Shown here piece after piece: positions 1 through 7,802 of a DNA stretch of 19,572 bases. Numbering within the stretch: the first letter of the stretch is position 1; each line of letters starts with the position of its first letter. The translations under genes were made by a program, and so were the position numbers. Origin of the DNA: an uncultured Muribaculaceae bacterium (GTDB taxonomy: Bacteria; Bacteroidota; Bacteroidia; Bacteroidales; Muribaculaceae); the NCBI GenBank assembly GCA_910578305.1, contig CAJTQH010000033.1, positions 1-19,572 of the forward strand. Reading direction: 5' to 3'. The notes under the pieces were generated by a model that saw only the letters and a list, made by a program, of their open reading frames with translations, had not been told where the DNA came from and searched no databases.

Positions 1-1
1 G

Positions 2-433
2 CCCGGAGCAGCCGACCTGCACGAGCAGCAACTTCTCGAACGTCTGATATTCAACCCCGTACCCGCCGACTACGCGCAGACTCTCGTCGACGAAAACGAA
101 ACAGCCGACAACGACGCCCCGCTCAGCGAACAAGACGCCATGCTCGAAGCATTCCTTGCCAGTCAGGACAACGCAACCGGCCACAGCTCCCCTGAACCGG
201 CCATGACCGATCTGACGACAACTCATGTCAAGACCGCTCCCGACGCCCCGTTAAGCGAAAGCCTCGCCAAAATATACATCCGACAGAAACGTTTTGACAA
301 AGCATATGAAATTATCAGCCGCTTAAGTTTGAATTTTCCGAAAAAAAGTATTTACTTTGCAGACCAATTGCGTTTCTTGCAGAAACTTATGTATCTGCAA
401 AGTCATTCGCAAGAAGCAAAAAAACATCAGTAA
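2..433 (+). CDS. TPR-like protein, C-terminal part (cut by window edge)
   Basis: The frame is open from the first base, so the gene begins outside the window; the first internal ATG (140) is probably not the start. The visible 143 residues are acidic and low-complexity at first (many D, E, A and P). They end in a helical stretch of one TPR-like unit, reading SLAKIYIRQKRFDKAYEIISRL. The frame stops 21 bases before secG, so the two are probably cotranscribed. In Bacteroidales a small TPR protein is often found just before secG, near lptE; that part is from general knowledge. No enzymatic motif is visible. The likely role is in the cell envelope or as an adaptor, but this is inference. Confidence 0.75.
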   Translation, partial: PGAADLHEQQLLERLIFNPVPADYAQTLVDENETADNDAPLSEQDAMLEAFLASQDNATGHSSPEPAMTDLTTTHVKTAPDAPLSESLAKIYIRQKRFDKAYEIISRLSLNFPKKSIYFADQLRFLQKLMYLQSHSQEAKKHQ

Positions 434-454
434 TTTTTATAACTACACGATACA

Positions 455-808
455 ATGTACGTTACACTAATCGCACTTACTATCCTCGCAGCCATTCTCC
501 TCATCGGAGTCGTGCTCATTCAGAAATCAAAAGGCGGAGGCCTTTCGTCTTCATTTGCAGGCTCAAACCAGATCATGGGCGTACGCCGCACCAACAACTT
601 CATTGAAAAAGTGACCTGGTCACTGGCCGGTGCCATCGCATTCTTCGCAATACTCTGCGCCTGGATCTCGCCCGATGCCATCCGTCGCCCCAAAGTAACC
701 GCTCCCGTTCAGCAGGAAGCCGTTGCAGGCACTCAGTTTGACGGCGCCGCTGCCGCTGCCGAGCAGGCACCCGTAGCAGCTCCCGAAGCTCCCGCCGAAG
801 GCGAATAA
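455..808 (+). CDS. secG: Preprotein translocase subunit SecG
   Basis: A 117-residue membrane protein with the SecG layout: a first transmembrane segment at about residues 3-22, the cytoplasmic loop QKSKGGGLSSSFAGSNQIMG at about 23-42, and a second transmembrane segment at about 54-72. The loop with its KGGGL and the following FxGS-type sequence is the family signature. SecG joins SecY and SecE in the inner-membrane translocon and helps SecA-driven export. The C-terminal tail of about 40 residues is rich in Ala, Pro, Glu and Gln, as is usual in Bacteroidetes SecG. It follows the TPR-like gene by 21 bases with no Shine-Dalgarno sequence, so cotranscription is likely. The start is the only ATG that includes the whole first membrane segment. 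Confidence 0.95.
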   Translation: MYVTLIALTILAAILLIGVVLIQKSKGGGLSSSFAGSNQIMGVRRTNNFIEKVTWSLAGAIAFFAILCAWISPDAIRRPKVTAPVQQEAVAGTQFDGAAAAAEQAPVAAPEAPAEGE

Positions 809-852
809 CACCTCGGATACACGCTTCGCGCACAGCGCAGCCACACCATACA

Positions 853-879
853 CCCCCATCTGCATCAGCAGCATGGGGG
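853..879 (+). terminator. Hairpin downstream of secG, possible 3' end
   Basis: CCCCCAT-CTGC (853-863) pairs with GCAG-ATGGGGG (868-879, with C872 bulged) around an ATCA loop. It lies 44 bases after the secG stop. No T-run follows, so it may be an mRNA 3' stabiliser or a weak terminator rather than a full intrinsic terminator. The clear terminator lies further on, at 993. Confidence 0.45.
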
Positions 880-992
880 ATTAAAGCGTTATACGCACCG
901 GTGCCAAAAATTCACATCCTCCACATGACACATCGCCCGAAAAGCAACATCTTTGCAGAAATCGTGGACGGATTCCATTATTCGACAAAACC

Positions 993-1036
993 AATCAGCC
1001 ACTTAGCACAAATGCTAAATGGCTGATTGTTTTTTT
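993..1036 (+). terminator. Intrinsic terminator after secG
   Basis: AATCAGCCA (993-1001) pairs with TGGCTGATT (1020-1028). After one C/A mismatch, TTAGC pairs with GCTAA around a 6-base loop. G1029 and then seven Ts (1030-1036) follow, so this is a textbook terminator on +. On the minus strand the same stem is followed by a short GGTTTTG, so it may also stop the converging minus-strand block. Its T-run touches the final stop codon of the decayed minus-strand frame (1036-1038). Confidence 0.9.
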
Positions 1037-1371
1037 CATTGTAATGTACGGCAGCTCTTGCGATTGATAACGATGTCGTTGGCGGCGACGGCAGAGTACG
1101 AGAGCACGTAGTCGCCCTTACTATACTTCGATTAGGAAACAGATGCTGAGAAAGTAATTACTCACCATCTGGAATATGATGCCGCACGCCCTTTGTTAGA
1201 TTCCTGGTAGAACATCGGACTCCCGTTTTTAAGATACTCGCTTCTGAATTTAAAGCATGCAACCATCTCGTCACCGCTGAAATTAAGGTACACCCGGCAA
1301 TATGATTTCTCTACCGACGCACAGCCATAACGAGATTTAGTGTAATAGCAACCCGAATTGGTTAAATTCAA
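1036..1371 (-). pseudogene. Decayed coding tail, in frame with the upstream CxxC gene
   Basis: On the minus strand, the frame of the 98-residue CxxC protein continues past its TAA (1372-1374) as protein-like sequence. The first stretch, 69 codons to a TGA at 1162-1164, contains the segments YCRVYLNFSGDEMVACFKF and NGSPMFYQESNKGR. A short piece then runs to a TAA at 1132-1134. A last stretch contains KYSKGDYVLSYSAVAANDIV and ends at a TGA at 1036-1038, right at the terminator. The composition looks like a secreted beta-rich domain. Either one longer protein lost its frame through point mutations, or this is a separate gene remnant that happens to share the frame. Two compensating frameshifts around 1130-1165 are also possible. 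I do not recognise the family. Confidence 0.5.
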
Positions 1372-1668
1372 TTAGTCTTTTTCGAGTTCTTTTTCAGTAA
1401 GAACCACCTCTTTGCCTTTACGAAGTTCCGTGGTAAATGAATGTTTGCATTCCTGACAAGTCCAGGGGGTGCGAACCTTGCCATTAGATGCTATCCAACA
1501 CTCTCCGGCAAACAAACGTGATGAACCGCATTCACCGCACTTGCGAGCCGATGGTTTGGTTTCACACTTAGTGCAGGCGTAAACATCGTTAGATGTCATA
1601 GTGATGGCGGCTCCACCGCCAATCACGATTGCGAGGGCAAGTAACCCTCTTATGAGTTTGCATCTCAT
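1372..1668 (-). CDS. Small secreted CxxC (zinc-ribbon-like) protein, copy 1
   Basis: 98 residues. The signal peptide (1-31) ends ...SNDVYA, with probable cleavage just before C32. The mature part carries CTKC (32-35), CGEC (44-47), a lone C57 and CQEC (71-74), with W58 and W69. This suggests a zinc ribbon or a disulfide-rich periplasmic fold. The ATG overlaps the stop of the next gene upstream (copy 2) as ATGA at 1665-1668, so translation is probably coupled. The signal-peptide DNA is almost identical to that of copy 2 while the mature parts have diverged. The protein may be truncated, because protein-like sequence continues in frame after its stop. Function unknown. A thiol-active or metal-binding secreted protein is inference from the cysteine pattern. 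Confidence 0.75.
   Translation of the reverse strand: MRCKLIRGLLALAIVIGGGAAITMTSNDVYACTKCETKPSARKCGECGSSRLFAGECWIASNGKVRTPWTCQECKHSFTTELRKGKEVVLTEKELEKD
1574..1660. repeat. Duplicated signal-peptide DNA, copy 1 (partner 1843-1929)
   Basis: Positions 1574-1650 match 1843-1919 with about five differences in 77 bases; the offset is a constant 269 bases. The block encodes the signal-peptide core and cleavage site of both small CxxC proteins. Just outside it, in the mature regions, the DNA is no longer alignable by eye. This points to recent duplication with a fast-diverging mature part, or to gene conversion limited to the leader. Confidence 0.85.
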
Positions 1669-1937
1669 ATTTCGTTCATATTCTTGGTCTTATACACAGT
1701 AGTATGGTCGCAGTGGTCGCACTTGTAGTTAACATGCCAGTAACCGTTCTTAAATTCAGAGCCGGTTTTCGACATGCCTTTTTTCTTGCATAAACCACAT
1801 ACACGCTCCGATTTTTCTTTGCCCTTGACTTTACAGTTATTACAGGCGTGAACATCGTTAGATGTCATAGTGATGGCGACTCCGCCGCCAATCACGATTG
1901 CGAGGGCTATTAACCCTCTAAAAAGTTTTTTCTTCAT
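1665..1937 (-). CDS. Small secreted CxxC (zinc-ribbon-like) protein, copy 2
   Basis: 90 residues, a paralogue of the next gene downstream. The signal peptide (1-31) ends ...SNDVHA and has the same hydrophobic core, ALAIVIGGG. The mature part carries CNNC (32-35), CGLC (47-50) and CDHC (73-76, followed by a His), in a very basic Lys-rich context. The three CxxC pairs align with those of copy 1. The probable A-C cleavage site would put a cysteine at or next to the mature N-terminus. The residues before it (V-H-A) do not make a standard lipobox, so a lipoprotein is possible but not supported. It starts 26 bases after the stop of the Sel1 gene, which fits one operon. Function unknown. Confidence 0.78.
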   Translation of the reverse strand: MKKKLFRGLIALAIVIGGGVAITMTSNDVHACNNCKVKGKEKSERVCGLCKKKGMSKTGSEFKNGYWHVNYKCDHCDHTTVYKTKNMNEI

Positions 1938-1963
1938 AGCTTTATATATTTGTTAGATGAAAG

Positions 1964-3262
1964 TTATTTAAGTTTATACCTTTCGGCTATTCTCCGATAT
2001 CTTGCCGCCTTGTCTTTATTCATGAAGACACCTGTACCGTTTTCATACATATCGGCAATTTTCAAAGCACACAGACCAACGAATTTATTATTCAGGCCAA
2101 GATTCGCGCATGTTTCGTATGCCTGTGCGGCTGCCTTCAGGTCGGGAGTCGTTCCAAGTCCGTTATAAAGAGCATTACCTAACTCATACAGACCTTCGGG
2201 ATGGTTCATTTGGCCGGCGAGCTGAAAATTTTGGAGTGCCAATTCCGGATTGGTGTTTTTATAATATTTTCCTAATTCGCAAGCCGCGCCACCGTCTTTA
2301 TTTTCCACGCCCATTTGCAGGTACTTCAAGGCAAGTGTCTCCTTGTCGGGAGCAGAGGACGTCAATATATATTTACCGGCAAAACCCATAGCGGGAGCAT
2401 AGCCGTTGTCGGCGGATTTTTTATACCATTCGATGGCCTTGTCCATATCTTTCGGAACCCGAGACCACCAACCGATACGATATAAGTTTCCATAAATCCA
2501 TTGAGCTTCCGGGCTTCCCATTTCAGCAGCTGTTTTAGTCCAGTAAACCGCGAGCTCGTCCTGGTTGTCCTCAAATCGGCCTTTACTCATTTCAACCATA
2601 TCTATAAGATAATGTGCAAATTCGAGCATGGCGTCGACATTGCCTTCTTCGCAAGCTTTCTGATAGAATTTCATTGATTCCTTGTAATAGCCGAAATTGG
2701 ATGCATAAGGCACATTTTCATTCCAGCCTTTGCCCCGCATAGTATCCCTATTGTAATGAGATTCATCATGGTTGTTACGCTCAGTGCGTGCCGCAAACAT
2801 CATGGCGTCAAAAAGCATTCCATTTTCAGCTGCTGCAAATATGTATCGAAGTCCTCTCCAACGGATTGTTTCACTATCTGCCGGAATCTCCTTTTGTGCA
2901 CGGTCGCTCCACTCGAGCCATTTGAGCTGTTTTGCAGTATATTCGTTTGCATGGTCGCACAAAAATACGCCGTACCAAAAAGATGCGTATGGCCATATCA
3001 AGGCACAATCCTCTGCATGGTATGCCTTAAAATCAAGACCCATATCGGTAAACATCTTTTCGCACTTCTTGACGTCTTGTTTCACTCCAAGGCCGTAGCC
3101 ATAGCAAATGGCAAGGTCTACGTAGGCACTTTCATTATCGAGCGTAGCCTGTTTCTTAAGCTCATTGCTATACGTAGGCCATTGGAGTTTCCATTTTTCT
3201 GCGCTTGCAACTAACGTGCAAGCAAATAGCATTAAGCACAATATGAAACTTTTTCTTTTCAT
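1964..3262 (-). CDS. Secreted Sel1-repeat protein
   Basis: 432 residues with a signal peptide (1-21, cleavage after ASA). The rest is mostly helical Sel1/TPR-type repeats, with clear units at about 46-78 (CYGYGLGVKQD), 251-287 (AQWIYGNLYRIGWW), 288-322, 323-352, 355-391 (YELGNALYNGLGTTPDL) and 396-428 (ADMYENGTGV). Sel1 repeats are protein-protein interaction scaffolds; in bacteria they are often periplasmic or secreted. The region at 80-200 is less regular and rich in Trp, Tyr and His. The gene starts 13 bases after the upstream gene and is followed after 26 bases by the small CxxC pair, so it looks like part of one operon. No catalytic motif is visible. Its partner is unknown. Confidence 0.85.
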   Translation of the reverse strand: MKRKSFILCLMLFACTLVASAEKWKLQWPTYSNELKKQATLDNESAYVDLAICYGYGLGVKQDVKKCEKMFTDMGLDFKAYHAEDCALIWPYASFWYGVFLCDHANEYTAKQLKWLEWSDRAQKEIPADSETIRWRGLRYIFAAAENGMLFDAMMFAARTERNNHDESHYNRDTMRGKGWNENVPYASNFGYYKESMKFYQKACEEGNVDAMLEFAHYLIDMVEMSKGRFEDNQDELAVYWTKTAAEMGSPEAQWIYGNLYRIGWWSRVPKDMDKAIEWYKKSADNGYAPAMGFAGKYILTSSAPDKETLALKYLQMGVENKDGGAACELGKYYKNTNPELALQNFQLAGQMNHPEGLYELGNALYNGLGTTPDLKAAAQAYETCANLGLNNKFVGLCALKIADMYENGTGVFMNKDKAARYRRIAERYKLK

Positions 3263-3275
3263 CGTTTATTAAAGG

Positions 3276-4055
3276 TTAATCTTTAACTAATTCAAATTCT
3301 CTCGGATCTGTTTTCCATGATTTATTATTGCCTGCACTTATTTTGGTACTCATCGTAGCTTTAATCTTTCCTTCTGATATCGAGGGTTGGTCAAATGGGA
3401 TATACAAGTAAACGTAATGCCAAGAAATTTCTCCGTCTGATGCCGTGTTTTTTACGCGATAGCCGTCATACGTAGCATATTGGGCCTCGTAGAGATATAC
3501 GCCGTTATCACCCTCCCATTGCATGAACTTCCCATCCTGCCATTCTGTTACCCAATCTGAATCATACATTTGTTTGGGTACGATTGGATATACATTTGTG
3601 TTTTCGCTTCTGCGAACCTTAAAACAGACATAATCTTCCCCCATTGTGAAGTTTGGAAGATGCCAGTCTCCGATTAAAGACTCATAGAATTTCTTTTTAC
3701 GCAGCTTCCCCCGCGCTTCCCCCATAGCGATGATGTCATTGATTTCATCCTCACGATCAGGCCACAGAGAAATAAAACCTCTGGAATATTCTTCTGCCAT
3801 ATCTACGTGGCTTACGTCACCTATCTTATAGCATAATTCCACAAGCTTGATATAGGCAGGAGCAAAGTTTTCGTGGTAAACCACTTTTTTAAGTTCTGTT
3901 ATAGCCAATTCAGGCGACTCTTCTTCTATGTACATTTGCGCTATGTCCCAAGCCCTTTTAGCATCTGCGTTCGAGGGGGTAGTTTGTGCATAAATAGCTA
4001 TAGAGGACACAATCAGCGCGGTGATTAGTAAAAATAGCTTTCTCATCTTAGTCAT
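3276..4055 (-). CDS. Secreted protein with TPR-like part and C-terminal beta domain
   Basis: 259 residues. The signal peptide ends at about residue 23 (IYAQ). Residues 30-110 are helical and TPR-like (AKRAWDIAQMYIEEESPELA is one unit). Residues from about 125 on are beta-rich, beginning IGDWHLP and full of Tyr and Trp, resembling lipocalin-like or DUF-type barrels that start with a GxW motif. The ATG chosen overlaps the upstream stop by 8 bases. An ATG three codons later (4046) would just clear it and is an equally good start. The overlap implies translational coupling with the 558-residue protein upstream. The name of the family is not recognised. Confidence 0.8.
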   Translation of the reverse strand: MTKMRKLFLLITALIVSSIAIYAQTTPSNADAKRAWDIAQMYIEEESPELAITELKKVVYHENFAPAYIKLVELCYKIGDVSHVDMAEEYSRGFISLWPDREDEINDIIAMGEARGKLRKKKFYESLIGDWHLPNFTMGEDYVCFKVRRSENTNVYPIVPKQMYDSDWVTEWQDGKFMQWEGDNGVYLYEAQYATYDGYRVKNTASDGEISWHYVYLYIPFDQPSISEGKIKATMSTKISAGNNKSWKTDPREFELVKD

Positions 4056-5724
4056 TTGTTGTTTCTTTGAGTTTGAGGTATTTGTTTGCGTCTTTGGTTT
4101 TGCCCAGAGCGGTATAGATGGCGGCCATGTAGTCGTACCACATTTCGCGTACTTCGGCGGTTACTGACGTGTCATCAAGCTGTTTAATGTTCTTTTTAAG
4201 AATTTTCAGAGCCTCTTTGGGGTGGTCAAGGCCGTGGCCGGCGATGTAGGCTTGACCGAGAATGGCGCGGCATCGCAGGTCGGGATTAGAAGTAGAGGCA
4301 ACGTTGTCCAGCAACGATAAAGCAACGGGTACCATTAACGGATTAGCCATCAGCAGTTCTGCCTTTAAGTATGAGATATATGACACGCTGTTCGAATTGC
4401 CACACCCCTCGTCGACACTTTCCCCTTTATTAAGGATATGCAGAATTGCTTTACGGATGGTGGCTCGCTCAGGTGTGTAGTCGGCTATCGTCTTCCACTC
4501 CCATGAAAATTCTGTATCAGGCCAATATTGTTCTATCAGCAATCCCGCAAGGTAAAGGGCATAGTCGGCCGGAGTATTGTGATTTTCAATCAGCCAGTCA
4601 GCCAACTCGGTTTGCGATGGATTCGCTGCGTATCGTTCCTCAACACCATTATATAACCGTGTCCAATAGTTTCCTGCGGCGACGGAATCGAGTTTGAACG
4701 CATGTCCGTAATAATGAGTAAACAGAGAGTCGTTTTGTATGGCGACAGCGCAGGTGGCCATATCAAGGGCGAAATCGGCCTGATTGCACGGAAACTCATT
4801 GAGGGGAGCTTTTCCGAAATAGTCGAGGGCAACGAGGGATTCGTCATTATCGAATAGTGTAGCCATGAAATCTCGCGCGAAGGTGTCTTTGAACGCATCG
4901 CTCCATTGATCGTAGGTGGCTATCACCGAATCGGCAGCCTCCTTATATCGCATCACCTCTTTTGAAGGGTCGTAGAAGCAGCTGAGCACAACCAGTGGAT
5001 TCAACGAAGGATTGAATTGATCGGTGACAATCAGCAATGTGTCGCCGTTCTGCACACGAACGGAGTCGCAATCAATGCCTTTCAATTTTGCGTCCAGCAT
5101 TTTGCAATACGCAGACACGGCAACAGTTCTTGAAATCTCGGGCATGAAGACATGCAAAGCCGGATAGCGACGGCATATAATCTCTAAGTATTTGGGAGTC
5201 ATCCGGTCGACATGCACTTGCTCAATACAGTCGATGGCAAATTGCTCATCATCGTGACGCATGGCGTAGTCGGCAATTTTAAAGAGATTATAAGGCCACT
5301 CAAAGTAAATGCCCTTGCTTACAAGCACTTTTATTGAGTCATATTTAGCAGCGATACGCTCATCCTCGTACTCCGAAAGAGTCTTGATTTTTGGCAACGG
5401 TTTAACGTGAATAAACTTTGAAGTTATAGGACGGACATGGGAGCCTCCTCTATTCTTCCGTTTTTGGTCGTCGTTGTCAAGATTGGATACAGACACAATG
5501 CGTATACCCGAGGGGTTTAACTTTACGCGGTTCGCCGCCGCAGAGCCGCGAGCAGCCTGCTCTGTCCGGCGCGACTGGCGCTGAATGTTACGCATTAATT
5601 TCCCACCTGAAGATGCCGTGTTAGAAACCGAACGTAAAGTTTTAGCGCCACGGGGCAACACTTGTGCCTGACCGCTACCGACAGAAAGAGTTGTCAGCAA
5701 AAGGAATAATAATATACGGATCAT
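4048..5724 (-). CDS. Large secreted protein with C-terminal Sel1/TPR-like repeats
   Basis: 558 residues. The signal peptide (1-20) ends GSGQA. A basic, low-complexity linker rich in Arg and Ser follows (about 25-100). The long middle region (about 110-470) is helical with scattered repeat-like segments. Near the end a Sel1-like unit (about 481-512, LGQAYIAGHGLDHPKEALK) and a TPR-like unit (about 524-553, YMAAIYTALGKTKDANKYL) are clear. The repeats link it to the 432-residue Sel1 protein two genes downstream, so the locus may encode interacting scaffolds. The 96-base gap upstream holds a near-consensus -7 (AAGATTTG on the minus strand at 5744-5751) but no well-spaced -33 box. It could have its own weak promoter or be read from upstream. 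Function unknown. Confidence 0.8.
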   Translation of the reverse strand: MIRILLFLLLTTLSVGSGQAQVLPRGAKTLRSVSNTASSGGKLMRNIQRQSRRTEQAARGSAAANRVKLNPSGIRIVSVSNLDNDDQKRKNRGGSHVRPITSKFIHVKPLPKIKTLSEYEDERIAAKYDSIKVLVSKGIYFEWPYNLFKIADYAMRHDDEQFAIDCIEQVHVDRMTPKYLEIICRRYPALHVFMPEISRTVAVSAYCKMLDAKLKGIDCDSVRVQNGDTLLIVTDQFNPSLNPLVVLSCFYDPSKEVMRYKEAADSVIATYDQWSDAFKDTFARDFMATLFDNDESLVALDYFGKAPLNEFPCNQADFALDMATCAVAIQNDSLFTHYYGHAFKLDSVAAGNYWTRLYNGVEERYAANPSQTELADWLIENHNTPADYALYLAGLLIEQYWPDTEFSWEWKTIADYTPERATIRKAILHILNKGESVDEGCGNSNSVSYISYLKAELLMANPLMVPVALSLLDNVASTSNPDLRCRAILGQAYIAGHGLDHPKEALKILKKNIKQLDDTSVTAEVREMWYDYMAAIYTALGKTKDANKYLKLKETTND

Positions 5725-5820
5725 AATGAAATTCGGCTTAATCCAAATCTTTTGTATTTATCTAATTTTAAGCACAATACTGTGTCGAATATTACATTGT
5801 TGCAGGCAAAACCTCAGTAA

Positions 5821-6510
5821 TTAGCGGTTTAACTTTATCCTATTGCGTCCATAAAGGTTTTTGCCGGAGTCAAACAAACCACCAACAAAACCATAATTTC
5901 CATTTTGGTCGGTTCCGTAATAGTATTTGCATTGCCCCAAACATAATAACTCCATCTGATTATGAGATTTAGGTATTACTGCGTAAGCGAACCGATAAAT
6001 ACAATACTCAGCTGTGGCTGTCAATAATCCAAGTTCATGTTCGACTTTTGCTTTCATGGAATAATCATCAGTTAATGGAAAAGCATGAGTTTCAACTTCA
6101 AACAGAATTACGCCATTGCTGTTTGATCTGATTTGTTGAACCACGTATGACCATTCTTCACTTTTTTTATATACATTAAAAATTGAGAAACTTCCATCTT
6201 CATCAAGATCTTTATGGGTTAATAAAGTCGGACCGCCCCATAAAATATCAGTACATTCACCACCTTCTTCATGTAATGGTGCGAATACCGGGTAATAATG
6301 GAAGTTTTCCTTATCATGTTGAAAAAAGAACTCCATCAGAACTTCTCCACGATCTCCTTTTTCAATTTCGATAGAAAAAAATGAAGATTCGGCAATGCTA
6401 TCATTTTCCCACTTGCCATCGAATTTTTCCCAGTCAGAAGAATGAATTTCTGCAAAAGAATATATACATTGCAAGCAAATAAATAAAGTAACCAAATTTC
6501 GCAGCTTCAT
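5821..6510 (-). CDS. Secreted lipocalin-like protein, unknown function
   Basis: 229 residues with a signal peptide (1-20, ending YSFA). The mature part is beta-rich and acidic and starts with a GKW motif (residues 32-34), which resembles the first strand of lipocalin-like folds. It continues through EIEKGDRGEVLMEFFF-type alternating strands to a Gly/Asn/Tyr-rich C-terminus. The gene is clearly more AT-rich than its neighbours, suggesting accessory or acquired DNA. It starts 10 bases after the stop of the peptidase gene and is probably cotranscribed with it. No catalytic residues can be assigned. It has a general, not a clear, resemblance to the beta domain of the 259-residue protein. Confidence 0.75.
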   Translation of the reverse strand: MKLRNLVTLFICLQCIYSFAEIHSSDWEKFDGKWENDSIAESSFFSIEIEKGDRGEVLMEFFFQHDKENFHYYPVFAPLHEEGGECTDILWGGPTLLTHKDLDEDGSFSIFNVYKKSEEWSYVVQQIRSNSNGVILFEVETHAFPLTDDYSMKAKVEHELGLLTATAEYCIYRFAYAVIPKSHNQMELLCLGQCKYYYGTDQNGNYGFVGGLFDSGKNLYGRNRIKLNR

Positions 6511-6520
6511 ATTTAGAGAG

Positions 6521-7753
6521 TTATTTCAGGGTGGAAACTTGTTTGATGATTTCGAGGATGAGGCGGTAGCATTCTTCCATTTCCTGGAGGTCGGCGTATT
6601 CGCGAACTGAGTGAACGTCGTGTTGGCCGGAAAATACACACATTCCTCCGTTCATGCCCTTGGCGGCCATCATGGAAGCGGTGGTGCCTCCGCGCTCAGG
6701 CACGAATACTATCTCCTTGCCCATTTTGTCGGCTGTGGAAGAAACCATCTCCTTAATGCCGGGATAGAGCGTGTATGCAACATTTTCATATTGGAGGCCG
6801 TCGTAGACCACTTCATAGCGCACATTCGGGAATTTCTTCGACACCTCGGCAAGCGCTTCGTTAAGAAGTCGGTCAAACAGTTCGCCCTCGGCTTTGTCGA
6901 AATAACGCACGCGAGTCTGAACCGTCACGTCCATCTGCTTGGGCTTTTGCTCGAAACTCCATGGGTGGATATAGCCCTGCTTGGCTTCGGTGTTTTCAGG
7001 ACGGTATTCCACGGGGAAGTAGGCTACGAAAGTAGCGGCAGCGGCCACAGCGTCGCCGAATCCTTGTGCCTTGGCATTGCCGGCGTGAGCATCCTTGCCT
7101 ACGAAACGCACATTGAAACCGCGTGCGGTGAAATTGCAGTCAGTGATTTCGTTGCCGCCTTCGCCATCAAGATCGAAGAGGATGTCCGGTGCAAAGATTG
7201 TTGGGTCGATGGCATCAGCAGCTCGACCCACGTCCTCGTTGGGGCAGAAGGCAAACATGACCTTGCCATGCTTCAGTTTCTTATCTGAGAGCAAGGTGCG
7301 TATAAGCTGCATGGCTATGGTACAGCCGCACTTGTCGTCGGCCCCAAGGAGTGTTGAACCGTCGGTGCGCACTATCGTGTGGCCATCGCGATTGTCAACT
7401 ATGGGAACAATATTGCCGCCGGGAGCTTCGGGCGTAACATCAAGGTGACAGCTGATTCCCAATGTCGGGCAAGCGTTTTTGACATTGGCCGGTACAGTAA
7501 CGTAAAGATAATTTGCATCGGAGAGATGAACCTTCACGCCGGATGCCTTTGATCCGGCAATTGCATCTTCAACATCAGCCATTAAGGCCAATGCCATGTT
7601 GTGTTGTCCTTGTGTGCAGATACTGTCGTAGCTCGACTGACTCTCGATAGATGCATACTTAACAAAAGTGTCGAGCATGCTTTTTTGCACAGAGTTTTGT
7701 GCAGATACCCCAAGCGAGGCAAAAAGTGCCAGTGCAAAGAGATGTTGTTTCAT
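6521..7753 (-). CDS. Exported peptidase T-like tripeptidase (M20B)
   Basis: 410 residues, the length of peptidase T, plus a signal peptide (1-19, GVSAQ), which cytoplasmic PepT lacks. The two-metal M20 site is visible: H103 and D105 (CHLDV), bridging D140 (LLGADDKCG), catalytic E173 followed by D174 (PNEDVG), D196 (DLDGE), and H381 near the end (HDVHS). H223 (DAHAG) lies in the dimerisation/substrate domain. PepT removes the N-terminal residue from tripeptides; here it would act in the periplasm or outside. Oddities are that the usual metal-ligand Glu after the catalytic Glu is Asp, and that the usual RGGTDG loop reads RGGTTA (354-359). Most likely an active, exported variant clade; substrate uncertain. 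No promoter is visible between it and the structured RNA upstream. Confidence 0.88.
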   Translation of the reverse strand: MKQHLFALALFASLGVSAQNSVQKSMLDTFVKYASIESQSSYDSICTQGQHNMALALMADVEDAIAGSKASGVKVHLSDANYLYVTVPANVKNACPTLGISCHLDVTPEAPGGNIVPIVDNRDGHTIVRTDGSTLLGADDKCGCTIAMQLIRTLLSDKKLKHGKVMFAFCPNEDVGRAADAIDPTIFAPDILFDLDGEGGNEITDCNFTARGFNVRFVGKDAHAGNAKAQGFGDAVAAAATFVAYFPVEYRPENTEAKQGYIHPWSFEQKPKQMDVTVQTRVRYFDKAEGELFDRLLNEALAEVSKKFPNVRYEVVYDGLQYENVAYTLYPGIKEMVSSTADKMGKEIVFVPERGGTTASMMAAKGMNGGMCVFSGQHDVHSVREYADLQEMEECYRLILEIIKQVSTLK

Positions 7754-7802
7754 AGCATGTTTCCATTGCCGCCGGACTCACCTCTTTGGCTTCACGGTTA
7801 AT

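Noticed and set aside
2756..3214. A 152-residue plus-strand open frame inside the Sel1 gene
   Set aside because: It is antisense to a clear signal peptide plus repeat protein and shows no domain or start context.
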